Virus record (IMG/VR): IMGVR_UViG_3300035698_019347
Span: 1 to 34,178 of that record
Source of the DNA: a virus
Reading direction: 5' to 3' (one strand)
DNA: 34,178 nt
Shown: piece by piece, positions 1 to 9,900 of the stretch
Numbering within the stretch: the first letter of the stretch is position 1
How the letters are laid out: each line of letters opens with the position of its first letter
Notes under the pieces: model-generated
What the model was told of the DNA's origin: nothing
The model's input: only the letters and a program-made list of their open reading frames with translations
The model's database searches: none
Position numbers and translations under genes: made by a program

Positions 1-1943
1 ACAAGCTGTTTGACATCAATGACGATAGCCTTGATGGCTACATCGAGAGGTACAAGAAGCAGATTGAAGAGCTGAAGTTTATAACCCAAAATGGGGATTT
101 AATAGCTTCTGGCTGGGACTCCGACCGCGTTAAACGCGAGATCGAAAATCTTGAATTCAAGATCTCCATGCACGAGAGAAACAAGCAAGCCATGCTTGAT
201 GCAGCAACAGCAGCAGAGGAACTGGCCATAAAGGAGGCCAGGGTTGCTTTGGCCAGGGAAAACTATGCTGCTCTTGAGAAGGTGATTGGCACCACGGGCA
301 AGGCCTATGAGCAGTACGCCAAAATGGTGGACGTGGTAACGGAGGCCCAGAAGCAAGGAGTTATTGAAGTAGACGAGATGCGACAGCAGCTGGGCAAACT
401 TTCTTTTGAGCTAGGGAAAGCGGAAAGCGCTTTTGCAAACAACTACAACGAGCAGACGAAGCAACTCCGCATCCTGCAGGAGGCCACTGAGAAGTATTAC
501 TCGACCCTCAGAAAGACGGGATCAAAAAAAGAGGCTCGGGCAGCAGCTCGGGAGCACAACGATCTTTTAACCCAAGAGGCCGCGATCCGAAAAAGGCTTC
601 AAGAGGCTGCAGGCAATAATTCCAAAGAGACTAGAGACCAGATAAAGCGAGACACTGCGCTAGAAATGGGCCAGCTCCGAGAAATCGCTGCAGCGAAAAA
701 GTTGCTTGCCACGTTGTCGGACGATCCAAAAAAAGGTGGAAGAGAGACCAAGGAAAAAGAAGACAAGGGCCTCGCAGCGCTAAGAGACCTAGCTAAGGAA
801 AATGCTAAGCTGGGCCAGCTGTACCGGCAGACGGCGGCGTTCCGCCGAGAGAACGCCACGGCGATGGAGATTGAGACCCGGCTAACGGACGCTCTCGGTG
901 GCCGAATAAAGGAGCTGGTTCCTTGGATTGCTAAGTACTCAGGTCACTTTCAGGATCGCGTCAACAAGAGCATGGTGGAACAAGACGCCTCCGATGCCCG
1001 CATCCAGGCAATGATCAACGAGACCACTGCAGCTCAGAAGTATGCGGTGGCGATTAAGGAGATAGAGGCTGCCCGGAGAGGGGGAGCGCCAGTAGAAGCT
1101 ACAGAACCTGCCAAGAAGAGTGCCGAGGAGGATTTTTATGGAAGCAGGCAGCTAGAGCTAATAGAGGGCGTACGCAACGGCACGTTAGGTATGAGCCGAG
1201 CCGAGCGAGAGCTCTACGATGAGAAGGCTCGCGTATTGGAGATCACTAGAGCAGTCAACGTGGTGGCATTAGAGCGTGGGCTAAATGCAACTCAGACGGC
1301 AGATCTGGTGGCCCAATCCATTCGCAAAGAAGAGAAGGCGGTAAAATCGGTCGGCTCAGCTATAAAAGCACTCAACGAGTCGTACTTTACGCTGAACGCG
1401 GTACAAGGTCAGCTCAACAACACCGTTTTAAACGCCTACGCACAGATGGAGGACGCGATGGTGGCTTTTGTGACTGGCCAAAAGGTAAATTGGAAGGGCA
1501 TGGTGGACTCAATGCTCGGAGACGTCACCAGGCTACTCCTGCGCATGGCAGTCCTGAACAGCATTGAGGCCATTGGTGGAGGGGGATTCGGTGCGGTAAG
1601 CAAACTGGATTTAAATAGACATGGCACGAACCAGAGCGTTGGTGCGGACATACCAAGGTTCGCTCACGGAGGTGAGTACCATGTCGGCGGCTCTGGGGCT
1701 CCCGACAGCAAGCTTGTGCAGTTCATGGCATCCCCAGGAGAGCGCGTCCAGGTCACCAACCCTGGGCAATCCAAACTTGACAGAAAGAACTCCAGCAAGG
1801 CACCTGAGCAGGCACCAGTGACAATCAACAACATTATTGATCCTAGAGCTATAGCATCTGCACTATCTTCCCCCGCGGGCAGCCGTGCGATCATGAACAC
1901 CATCCAACAAAACGGAGCAACGGTTAGAAGGCTCCTTAGGTAA
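1..1943 (+). CDS. Tail tape measure protein, C-terminal part (5' partial)
   Basis: The frame is open from base 3 to the TAA at 1941-1943, so this is the last ~646 residues of a longer protein whose start lies upstream. The visible part is rich in Ala, Glu, Lys and Arg and mostly predicted coiled coil. Near the end it has a conserved stretch (VTGQKVNWKGMVDSMLGD) followed by a hydrophobic segment and a Gly-rich tail (FAHGGEYHVGG, then SPGERVQV). This layout is typical of the lambda-family tape measure C-terminus, which sets tail length and passes through the tail tube. The next gene starts at the base after the stop. The assignment is by family pattern; the missing N-terminus prevents a length comparison. 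Confidence 0.85.
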   Translation, partial: KLFDINDDSLDGYIERYKKQIEELKFITQNGDLIASGWDSDRVKREIENLEFKISMHERNKQAMLDAATAAEELAIKEARVALARENYAALEKVIGTTGKAYEQYAKMVDVVTEAQKQGVIEVDEMRQQLGKLSFELGKAESAFANNYNEQTKQLRILQEATEKYYSTLRKTGSKKEARAAAREHNDLLTQEAAIRKRLQEAAGNNSKETRDQIKRDTALEMGQLREIAAAKKLLATLSDDPKKGGRETKEKEDKGLAALRDLAKENAKLGQLYRQTAAFRRENATAMEIETRLTDALGGRIKELVPWIAKYSGHFQDRVNKSMVEQDASDARIQAMINETTAAQKYAVAIKEIEAARRGGAPVEATEPAKKSAEEDFYGSRQLELIEGVRNGTLGMSRAERELYDEKARVLEITRAVNVVALERGLNATQTADLVAQSIRKEEKAVKSVGSAIKALNESYFTLNAVQGQLNNTVLNAYAQMEDAMVAFVTGQKVNWKGMVDSMLGDVTRLLLRMAVLNSIEAIGGGGFGAVSKLDLNRHGTNQSVGADIPRFAHGGEYHVGGSGAPDSKLVQFMASPGERVQVTNPGQSKLDRKNSSKAPEQAPVTINNIIDPRAIASALSSPAGSRAIMNTIQQNGATVRRLLR

Positions 1944-3122
1944 ATGGGTGTTGCAACCCTAGCCCCCGAAGCCTATTCGCAGGTTTACGAGTGGATGACT
2001 GATGTCCTCGTCGCTAGAGACGGGGATGAGCAGCGCATTGCCATAAGACAAGTTCCTAGACAGAAATTCTCTGTAACTTACCTGGCAGACAACAACGAAG
2101 AGATTCAAAACTGGCGCTACCAGTTTTTGCGTGATCTAGACACGTCCTGGGCACTCCCTCTTTGGCCGGAAGCAGAGCTGATTACGCTTCCTGTTACAGC
2201 AGGTACATCCACTGTGGATGCAGACTACACGTTGATGGATGATGAGTTTGACCTGCTGATAATCATCCACCCAGATGGGGAGACCTACGAGATATTCTCG
2301 CCAACATCCAGGACAGCAACACAAGCTACAAGGCTATCAACCTGGGCGAACGACTACCCTCTCGGGTCCTACGTAGCTCCGCTGCAGTATTGCTTTGTTA
2401 ACAACAACTCGGGGTACCAGGCAGGCTCGGTGAATGTGGCTACCCTAAGCCTAGAGTTTGTCAACCGAGACCACACGGTGGTCTCGGGCAAAGGGTCCGC
2501 AGCTCTAACCACATATCGAGCATTCCCTGTTCTCGACAAAAGGCCAAGCAACTCTAGTGATATATTCGACGAGCAGTTAGATAGAATTGATTATGGGCAC
2601 ACCATTCAGGTAATGAGCGACCCAGGCCAAGGTTATGCGAACATCACCTCCGGGAGAGAGTACATTTCACAGACCAAGGAAGACCGGCAGTGGTGGAAGT
2701 TGTTTATGATCACGGTAAAGGGACAGCAGAAACCCTTCTACACCAGTACGTACCGACCCGACATGACCCTATCGGCACAACCTGCAGCGGCGGCAACAAC
2801 ACTAGTGGTTCTTGATGAGGCAACCATTGCCTCTGGGTGGGATGGCTCTCTTGCACACAAAGACTTATCTATCGAGGCCGAGGATGGCACCACGCAATTT
2901 GTGACCATATCCAGCGCTGTCGACAATGTTAATGGCACACACACCATCACGATATCCCCAGCACTCAGTGGCACAGACCCCACAAGCAACCCGATTAGAA
3001 CCATCTCCTTTTTAGAGATGGTTCGCCTCGGGGCGGATGCTGTCACGGTACAGCACTACTCACAATTCAGGCAGGTCACTCTGAGCCTGCGAACACTTAG
3101 TGAAGTAAACCCCACACCATAA
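1944..3122 (+). CDS. Tail protein, probable distal-tail/tip component
   Basis: 392 residues, starting with ATG directly after the tape measure stop. It has no signal peptide and no membrane segment. The composition (many Tyr, Trp, Thr, beta-rich) and the position between the tape measure and a DUF2163-type hub gene match the slot of distal tail proteins in lambda-like and gene-transfer-agent-like tails. Two Ala/Thr-rich segments (around residues 80-95 and 275-295) flank beta-rich blocks, which suggests inserted beta domains. I do not recognise a diagnostic motif, so the role is inferred mainly from gene order. Confidence 0.6.
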   Translation: MGVATLAPEAYSQVYEWMTDVLVARDGDEQRIAIRQVPRQKFSVTYLADNNEEIQNWRYQFLRDLDTSWALPLWPEAELITLPVTAGTSTVDADYTLMDDEFDLLIIIHPDGETYEIFSPTSRTATQATRLSTWANDYPLGSYVAPLQYCFVNNNSGYQAGSVNVATLSLEFVNRDHTVVSGKGSAALTTYRAFPVLDKRPSNSSDIFDEQLDRIDYGHTIQVMSDPGQGYANITSGREYISQTKEDRQWWKLFMITVKGQQKPFYTSTYRPDMTLSAQPAAAATTLVVLDEATIASGWDGSLAHKDLSIEAEDGTTQFVTISSAVDNVNGTHTITISPALSGTDPTSNPIRTISFLEMVRLGADAVTVQHYSQFRQVTLSLRTLSEVNPTP

Positions 3123-3128
3123 AATAAC

Positions 3129-3956
3129 ATGACCTATACGCAAGACGAAGAGTCCCGCTTCGATGGCAACCCTGTTGAGTTGTACGAGTTCATTGGAACT
3201 CACAACACATATCGTTACACCAGTTCAGAGGTCGACATCGACCACGATGCAGGATTAGGTGACGGCCTAGTGACGTACACGTCCGTTCCCCTGATGAGGA
3301 ACGAGATCACCACACAGGATGATGGCGACGCTCCAGCCCTTTCAGTAAAAATTCCGATCAACCTCACCTTGGCGTCTGCCTATGCGTTCAGCGTCTCTCC
3401 GCCTAAGCTGTACCTCTATGCTCGTCGCGTACACGCCTCTACAGGCAACTGGATAAGCTTTTGGGAAGGGGAGGTCTCCGCATGGTCGGTGCAAGAGAGG
3501 GAAGTAAGCATCAGGGTTCCCGACCCAATGACCCGGCACATGAATCAGGAGCTGCCTAGAGTCTTCTACCAGGGCCTCTGCAACAATGTGCTGTTCGATG
3601 CCCAGTGTGGGGTCACAGAAGACGTGCCCTATACAACTCTCGCCGTTTTGGTTGACGCAATCAGCGCAGACTCTAAGACGTTCACAATATCCGAGATGTC
3701 TACGCACCCGGACCAATGGGCTCGCGGGGGGAGGCTCACCCGTGTAGCTAGCAGTGAAAGTCGCTTGATCATTGATCACGTCGGAACACTGGTAACGGTT
3801 CTGTGGCCGTTTAGCCTGATCGCGGTGAATGACTCCGTTATCGCAACCGCGGGCTGCGACCACAGCCTGGATAACTGCCACAACAAATTCGGTGCCAATA
3901 CTGCAAATTTCATTGGGGCCCCGTACATCCCGACTGCAACTGTCTTCGATAAGTAG
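3129..3956 (+). CDS. Tail hub/assembly protein, DUF2163/BR0599-like, four-cysteine
   Basis: 275 residues, starting at ATG 3129 just after the previous stop. The N-terminal two thirds resemble DUF2163 and the C-terminus resembles the phage BR0599 domain. The clearest marks are the cysteine pairs LCNNVLFDAQCG (near residue 155) and GCDHSLDNCHNKFG followed by FIGAPYIP at the end. These are the only four cysteines. In lambda gpL four conserved cysteines hold an iron-sulfur cluster, and the same pattern occurs in hub proteins of gene transfer agents; a cluster here is an inference. It probably joins the tail tube to the tip protein encoded next. Confidence 0.75.
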   Translation: MTYTQDEESRFDGNPVELYEFIGTHNTYRYTSSEVDIDHDAGLGDGLVTYTSVPLMRNEITTQDDGDAPALSVKIPINLTLASAYAFSVSPPKLYLYARRVHASTGNWISFWEGEVSAWSVQEREVSIRVPDPMTRHMNQELPRVFYQGLCNNVLFDAQCGVTEDVPYTTLAVLVDAISADSKTFTISEMSTHPDQWARGGRLTRVASSESRLIIDHVGTLVTVLWPFSLIAVNDSVIATAGCDHSLDNCHNKFGANTANFIGAPYIPTATVFDK

Positions 3957-3968
3957 TATCGTGCCGCA

Positions 3969-6900
3969 ATGGCAATAGGTATCGGCACAGTACTAGCTAT
4001 CAACGCTGCCCTGTGGGGCATCAGCTACCTATTGCGTGATGACGAGCTGGATGCGGAGATTGATAGTGCTACTGGCCAAGGCAGTGGGCAGGTGGCACAG
4101 GAAGGTGACCCCATAGCCATAGTCTACGGGACCGCTAGAGTTTCACAGCCGAACATGCTGCTCCATAGAGAGCGAGCTGTTCGACAGGTATACAAAAAAG
4201 GAAGTTCCATCAACGACCGCTCAAAGGTGGGAGGTGCATTTGAGAATGTTTTTGACGGGCAATTAGCTTTCTGCATAGTGCCAAGGGTTGAGACGGTAGC
4301 CAGCATTAGGCGACTGTGGTTTAAGGACACAGAACTGACTGCGGTAGCAACGTCCAACATTACATTTCACGTTTCACAGAAAGCTCCGAACAGCTCCCCT
4401 ATTCCAGCAGGTACCACGCAACTGAAGGTGCAAGACTTCTTTGCTAAGCGAGGAGAAGGGGGGACCATCGGAACCGGTAACAGCCCAGGCTCATACCAGC
4501 CGTCGGCTAGCTCCTCCTTCAATGCGAAAAATGGTGCACGAGGCTTAATCCATGTCCACCTCGGCACCTATCCGCAGGCTGAGCATGCATTCGTCACGGA
4601 GCTGGTTGAGGACATATTTCAAGCAGACCTTAATGCAGACCCACCGGAGCCTGGACTCCCCACCGTAGATTGGGCTCACCATGCGGGTGGACTACAAGGC
4701 ATCACGCACTTAGTTTTTCAAGACTTCGTTGTTGGTGAGGGCAACTCTTTTCCAGACATTGCAGCAGAAGTAAGGTGCCTGCCAGCACCCATAAATTTAC
4801 CTGCCATTGCCTCTTCGGTTGGTTTCGGAGTTGATGCCAACCCAGCAGCAGTCCTGTGGAGCATTCTTACAGATCCTGTAACCGGTCTAGGTCTTTCAGA
4901 AGACCTACTGGACATGGGTACCTTTGCGAGTGCCTCAAACACCTTGACCACAGAGGTCAACGGGTTTTCCATGGTCCTGCGGCAGAGGATGTCGGCCAAG
5001 AAGCTAATAGGAATTGTTCTAAAGCAGATCGATGGCACCCTCTTTGTAGATCCTGCCACGCAACTAATAACACTTGATCTTGTCCGAGAGGACTATGGGT
5101 CCTTTCCTTACCCCTCACTCGATAGCTTCGGTGCCAGCGACGTGCTGGAGGTTTTAGAGTACCGACTGACATCTTGGGACGACACCTTCAACGAAGTCCG
5201 AATTAAGTACGAGGACCGCTCAAAAGACTATGAGGAGCGCTTTGCGGTCGCTCAGAATATGGGCGGCTTTGCTATGCAGGAGAGGACAACTCCAGTGGAG
5301 TTGTCCTTCCCAGGAATCAAGACCTCAGCAAACGCCAATGCTATCGCTGGCAGAGAACTGAAGTTCAACTCCACTCCGCAGCTAATAGTTAAGCTGAAGA
5401 TGAAGCGGACCGCGCAGGGTCTGCGGCCTGGAAGCGTATTCAAGTGGTCCAGCCCAGAGCACAACGTCGAAGACATGGTGCTCCGTGTACACCAGATCAG
5501 CATGGGACAACTGGAGGACAACGCGATCACAGTTGAGTGCAGCAGGGATAAATACTCTAGCGTTGCGTCTGGGTTCTCTGAGCCACCAGCCCCAGGGATC
5601 AATAAGAAAGGGCTCCTAACCCCGAACAACAGCGTTCCTCACGGTGCTACAAAAGAACTTCCTTGGAACCCTGTCTACATTGACACGTTCCTCCCCTTCA
5701 CAGGCAACAGCTCTTTTGTAAATCTGTCGGGCTCTTCTCAAGAAGCACTAGGTGGGTCTAACGTCGTCATGGATGTAGAAGGGTCTGATGACGGTGGTGC
5801 TAGCTATAGAACAGCCCGGTCCACAGTCCCCCAGGTGCCAGCCGCGTCCGTGGATACGGCTTACGGACGGACCACAGGGGGCTACTACGATACGGTCACA
5901 GGCCTAATAGTAAAGGATGTCACGGACTCGTCTCCACTCAAGAGTTATTCCTCGGAGGGAATAAGAGCTGGGGAGAACCTTGTTTTCATAAATGATGAGA
6001 TCCTCAGCTTCGAGTCTGTCACAGACTTAGGTTCGGGCAGGTATCGACTTAATAACGTGTGGAGGGGGCTGCTTGACACAAAGCCCGCGAGTCAGTCGGT
6101 GGACGATAGTGTGTTTTTTGTTAGTAAGGACACACTGAGAGAAACGCAGCTGCAGGTTGCGCCAGCCCCAGCTAGAGTTTGTGACACGGAAGTAGTGTTT
6201 CAAACCACTGCCCGGGTCGGAAGAAAATCTGCCACACAAGGAGAGTCTCAGGCGCTGGTTACCACGCAGCGGTACCACAGAGCCCCTCATCCCGAGCGCG
6301 CGACGCTCCATATCGATGGCGCTGATGCGGCTGCGTCCACTGCGGAAAACACCTACGACTACAATGAGGTGGACCCTCTGGCAACCACCATCGCACCATC
6401 AATCGGCAACGATGCTGTATCGAGCACAACCGACCTGGGAGAGGTCTTCACCAATGACCTCCGAGGCTCCTGGGTTAGGCGACCCAGGGACATCTACTGT
6501 AACAACACCATCATTCGAGGCGACGAGGATGACATTGAGTTTCCAGCGGACGACCTAACTCGACTCCAGGTTGAGTACAAGATTGACACGACCTCGACAT
6601 GGTCGACACTAACTAGAACTAGCACGTTCGACACTAAAAGGCAGATCCAATCGGCAGGGGAGTATCTATCCATTGCAGAGCTCTCTAACAAGCCACAAAA
6701 GATTCGTGTATCCGCCTACCGAAAGGCAGAGGGGGGAGGAGAGGAGCTCGGCTCCAGGCACGCCGAAGAGATAGCACTGGTCCCGGCGAGCTCTAGGCAA
6801 CTCCTCCTCAACAGGAACTTCGTGCCGTTCTGGGATGTCAACGGACACTCTTCTGCTTCCTATGGGGCAGGGTCTTCCTACCCAGGCAATCCGGTCTATT

Positions 6901-9900
6901 CTGCCCGTGGCTGGCGCAACGTGACCATCGGTGGTGGTCGTCCACGTTACAAGGTCCCGACCAACCCGCTTGTACAAGGATCTCTCGGAGAGGGCTTCTG
7001 TTTTTCTGGAGAGTTCGCTGCGAATGAGTACGTCCGAATCCAGCAGGTTGTGCCTGTTCCTTACTTGGACACAGAACTCAGTGTAGTGAACCTTTCCTGG
7101 TGGTTCTTGAATGCCACCATCGGAGAGGAGTGCGGGTTTCTAGTTACCCTAGAAACCCTGGACGCTAGTGGAGTTGTGCTCAACACAACGTCTGATGAAC
7201 AAACTCCGGGGACGACCGTAGACACATGGTCTAAGTTCACACTGTCGCTAACCGCAACCGCTCCCGCGGCGAGGTCTATCAGAGTAATTCTTGCCCTTAA
7301 GAATCTGACCACTGGCGAGCCTGCAATAAGCAAAGTCTCCATGGTAATGGGTCGAGCTATTGCAACGAACCAGCTGCTTAATAGTAATTTTGATGCACTC
7401 ACTGCGTGGACAGCCACTGGATGGACAGCCATATCTAGTGATGGAGCGCTCACTCCGATCGACAGCCAGTCCACTAACTTCGCTCTCGCTCCTGTTACAG
7501 GCACGTCTGGCACGATGACTCAGACCGTGACTATCCCCGCTGCCTATGGCACAGGGGACTACGTCCGTCTGCAATGGTGGGGCGCAAACCTCGGGTCTCT
7601 TGATGGGATTGGCGGCAGCCTGAAGGTATTGGATGCAGGCTCTTCAGAGATAGCCCAGCATGTTATCGAGGCACAGGCGAACCCAAATGAAGACCAGTGG
7701 TACTTCCATGAGCAGTACCTGCGAATCCCTGGAGAGGCAGTAACAATCGAAGTCGTGTTTGACTCTGCCCAAGTGGCCGGCGCCATGGAAGTGGCAGTCG
7801 ACGAGGCTGACCTAACATTCATCAAAGGAGAAGCGCGAGACTTAGAGCTGAACTGGACCAACACACAGCTTCAGCTGCAACCAGCCACTCCGGTATCCTT
7901 CGCTGTAGCCGCAAACAACCCTAGACTTATTCCCAGCCACATCTTTCCAATGAACGACGGTGCAGGTGTTGCCCCCGTTGACACTGTCAACGGAGCCACG
8001 TTCTCCACCCCCGTTGGGACTGTTGACGTTGACTACTCCTTCGGCGCCCCTGCCTATGGCCTATACAACGGCACCGACCACTCCTCACGAACCGCCCTCG
8101 AGATAAGCTCTGCCAGCGGAGGCATGTCGTCACCGGACGTAGATTTCTTGAATCCGAACCACCAGTCGTTCGGAATTTACATGCAGTACCGCATCGTCGA
8201 AGGCGACAGCGGTGGAACCGTGAGCATCCTGCGCAAAGGTGGTGACCACCTAACCCCTGCGCTGGGAGATGCCACAACACAACTGCACTACGATGAGACC
8301 ACTCACAGGGTCTATCTCGCGGTTGCCTACAATTCGACCGACGCGGGAAGCTTCGCCCTGAATGCCTATGTCGGTGGCACCGTTGATGATGCTTGTTGGC
8401 ACTGGCTATACGCCAAGTTCGACATGACCGAGCAGACCATCGAAGTCTTTGGGGACACCGATGCAGGCACGTCCACCTCAATCACCGCAATGGTTGACGC
8501 CATCGAAGCCGCCGATGAGAGGTTCGAGAACACCACCGACCTAGTTGAGATCGGAGCCAATGCAGATCTAGACGCCAACGACAACCCAGTACAGATTACA
8601 TACCTGGCGATCTTGCGGGGCCGGTCCTCGGATCTATTCGAGCGATCCCATGGGCAAGCCCTGTGGAAGCATGGCCTCGACCAGAACATCATCGACACTG
8701 GCTACACCCCCGTCTACACGCGCACCTCGCGAGTGGCCTACCCCATCTCCGCAACCGACGTCGCGATGTGGGCTGGGTCTGCTGGCGGCGGGGCTGTCCA
8801 AGTCCCACTGGAATACAACGCCAACGTCGCAGGCAACGGCTTAGGCTTAGGCTGTTTCTCAGCCACCGAGAACCTAGCGACCTACGCCAATGATCTAACT
8901 CAGTGGACCGCTAGCAGTGCAGCATCTGGTGCCAAACTCATCTCTGAGCGAGGGCTCCGTGAGATGAACGTGGTGGACGCCACGGCAAACGGGGGTCACT
9001 ACTACCGCGACTTCACTGTTGTAGATGCCACCACGTACCGAGTGAGCTTCTTCGCCAGAGCCGAGACTGGTTCCCACACAGCAACGGTTGAGGCCACAGA
9101 ATCTGACCTGTCAACGGTGGCGGGAAGTGTTGCACCAGCTATTACGACAACCCGAGGGCGCTACACCTTCACGTTTGTCTCATCTGGTACGACAGCTCGC
9201 ATCAAGCTCTTCGGAGGCACCGCAGGCACACAGACCAACACAGGCTACCACGGCATCATGCTCACCGAAGGGACGGAGTATGGCCCAGTCATCTACAACG
9301 ACATCGATCAGGATGGCACCACAGAGACGCTGGCAGCACAGACGCAAGTCCTTACCGTCACCGGCAACGAACTGACCTCGCCTGATGAGGGATCTATCTA
9401 CGTGGCCTACGTGCAGGCTGTCGTCGACACAGGGTCCATACGATCTCTCTGCGAGATTCACAGTGCATCAGGCAGCCAAGACCGTCGCGTCATGCGCATC
9501 CTTGCCAATGGCACACAGGAGTCTGTGGCCTACGACGGTGTCGGGGCTAACTATCACACCACGACCGCACACGCCGCGCTCACGGCCAACAGCGAGTACA
9601 ACCGAAGCACCAAATGGCGACGCAAGGCGAACCTAGAGGCAGGCGCCTACACTCTTGAGGACGACATCACGGCCCCAGGAGCCCTCACGGTTAATGCCAC
9701 AGGCACAGCCAACACCGAAGGCACCGGTGGGCACACGCTCATCTACATCGCATGCCGCTCCACCGGTTCAGGGCAGCTCTCCGGTCCCCTGCAGACGCTC
9801 AAGCTCTACACGGGGGAGGCACGGAACTTCAACATCGTTCCAGCTACCGTCACGCAGAACACAACCCTGTTTACAACGAACCCCGCGGAGTCTGGTGGCG

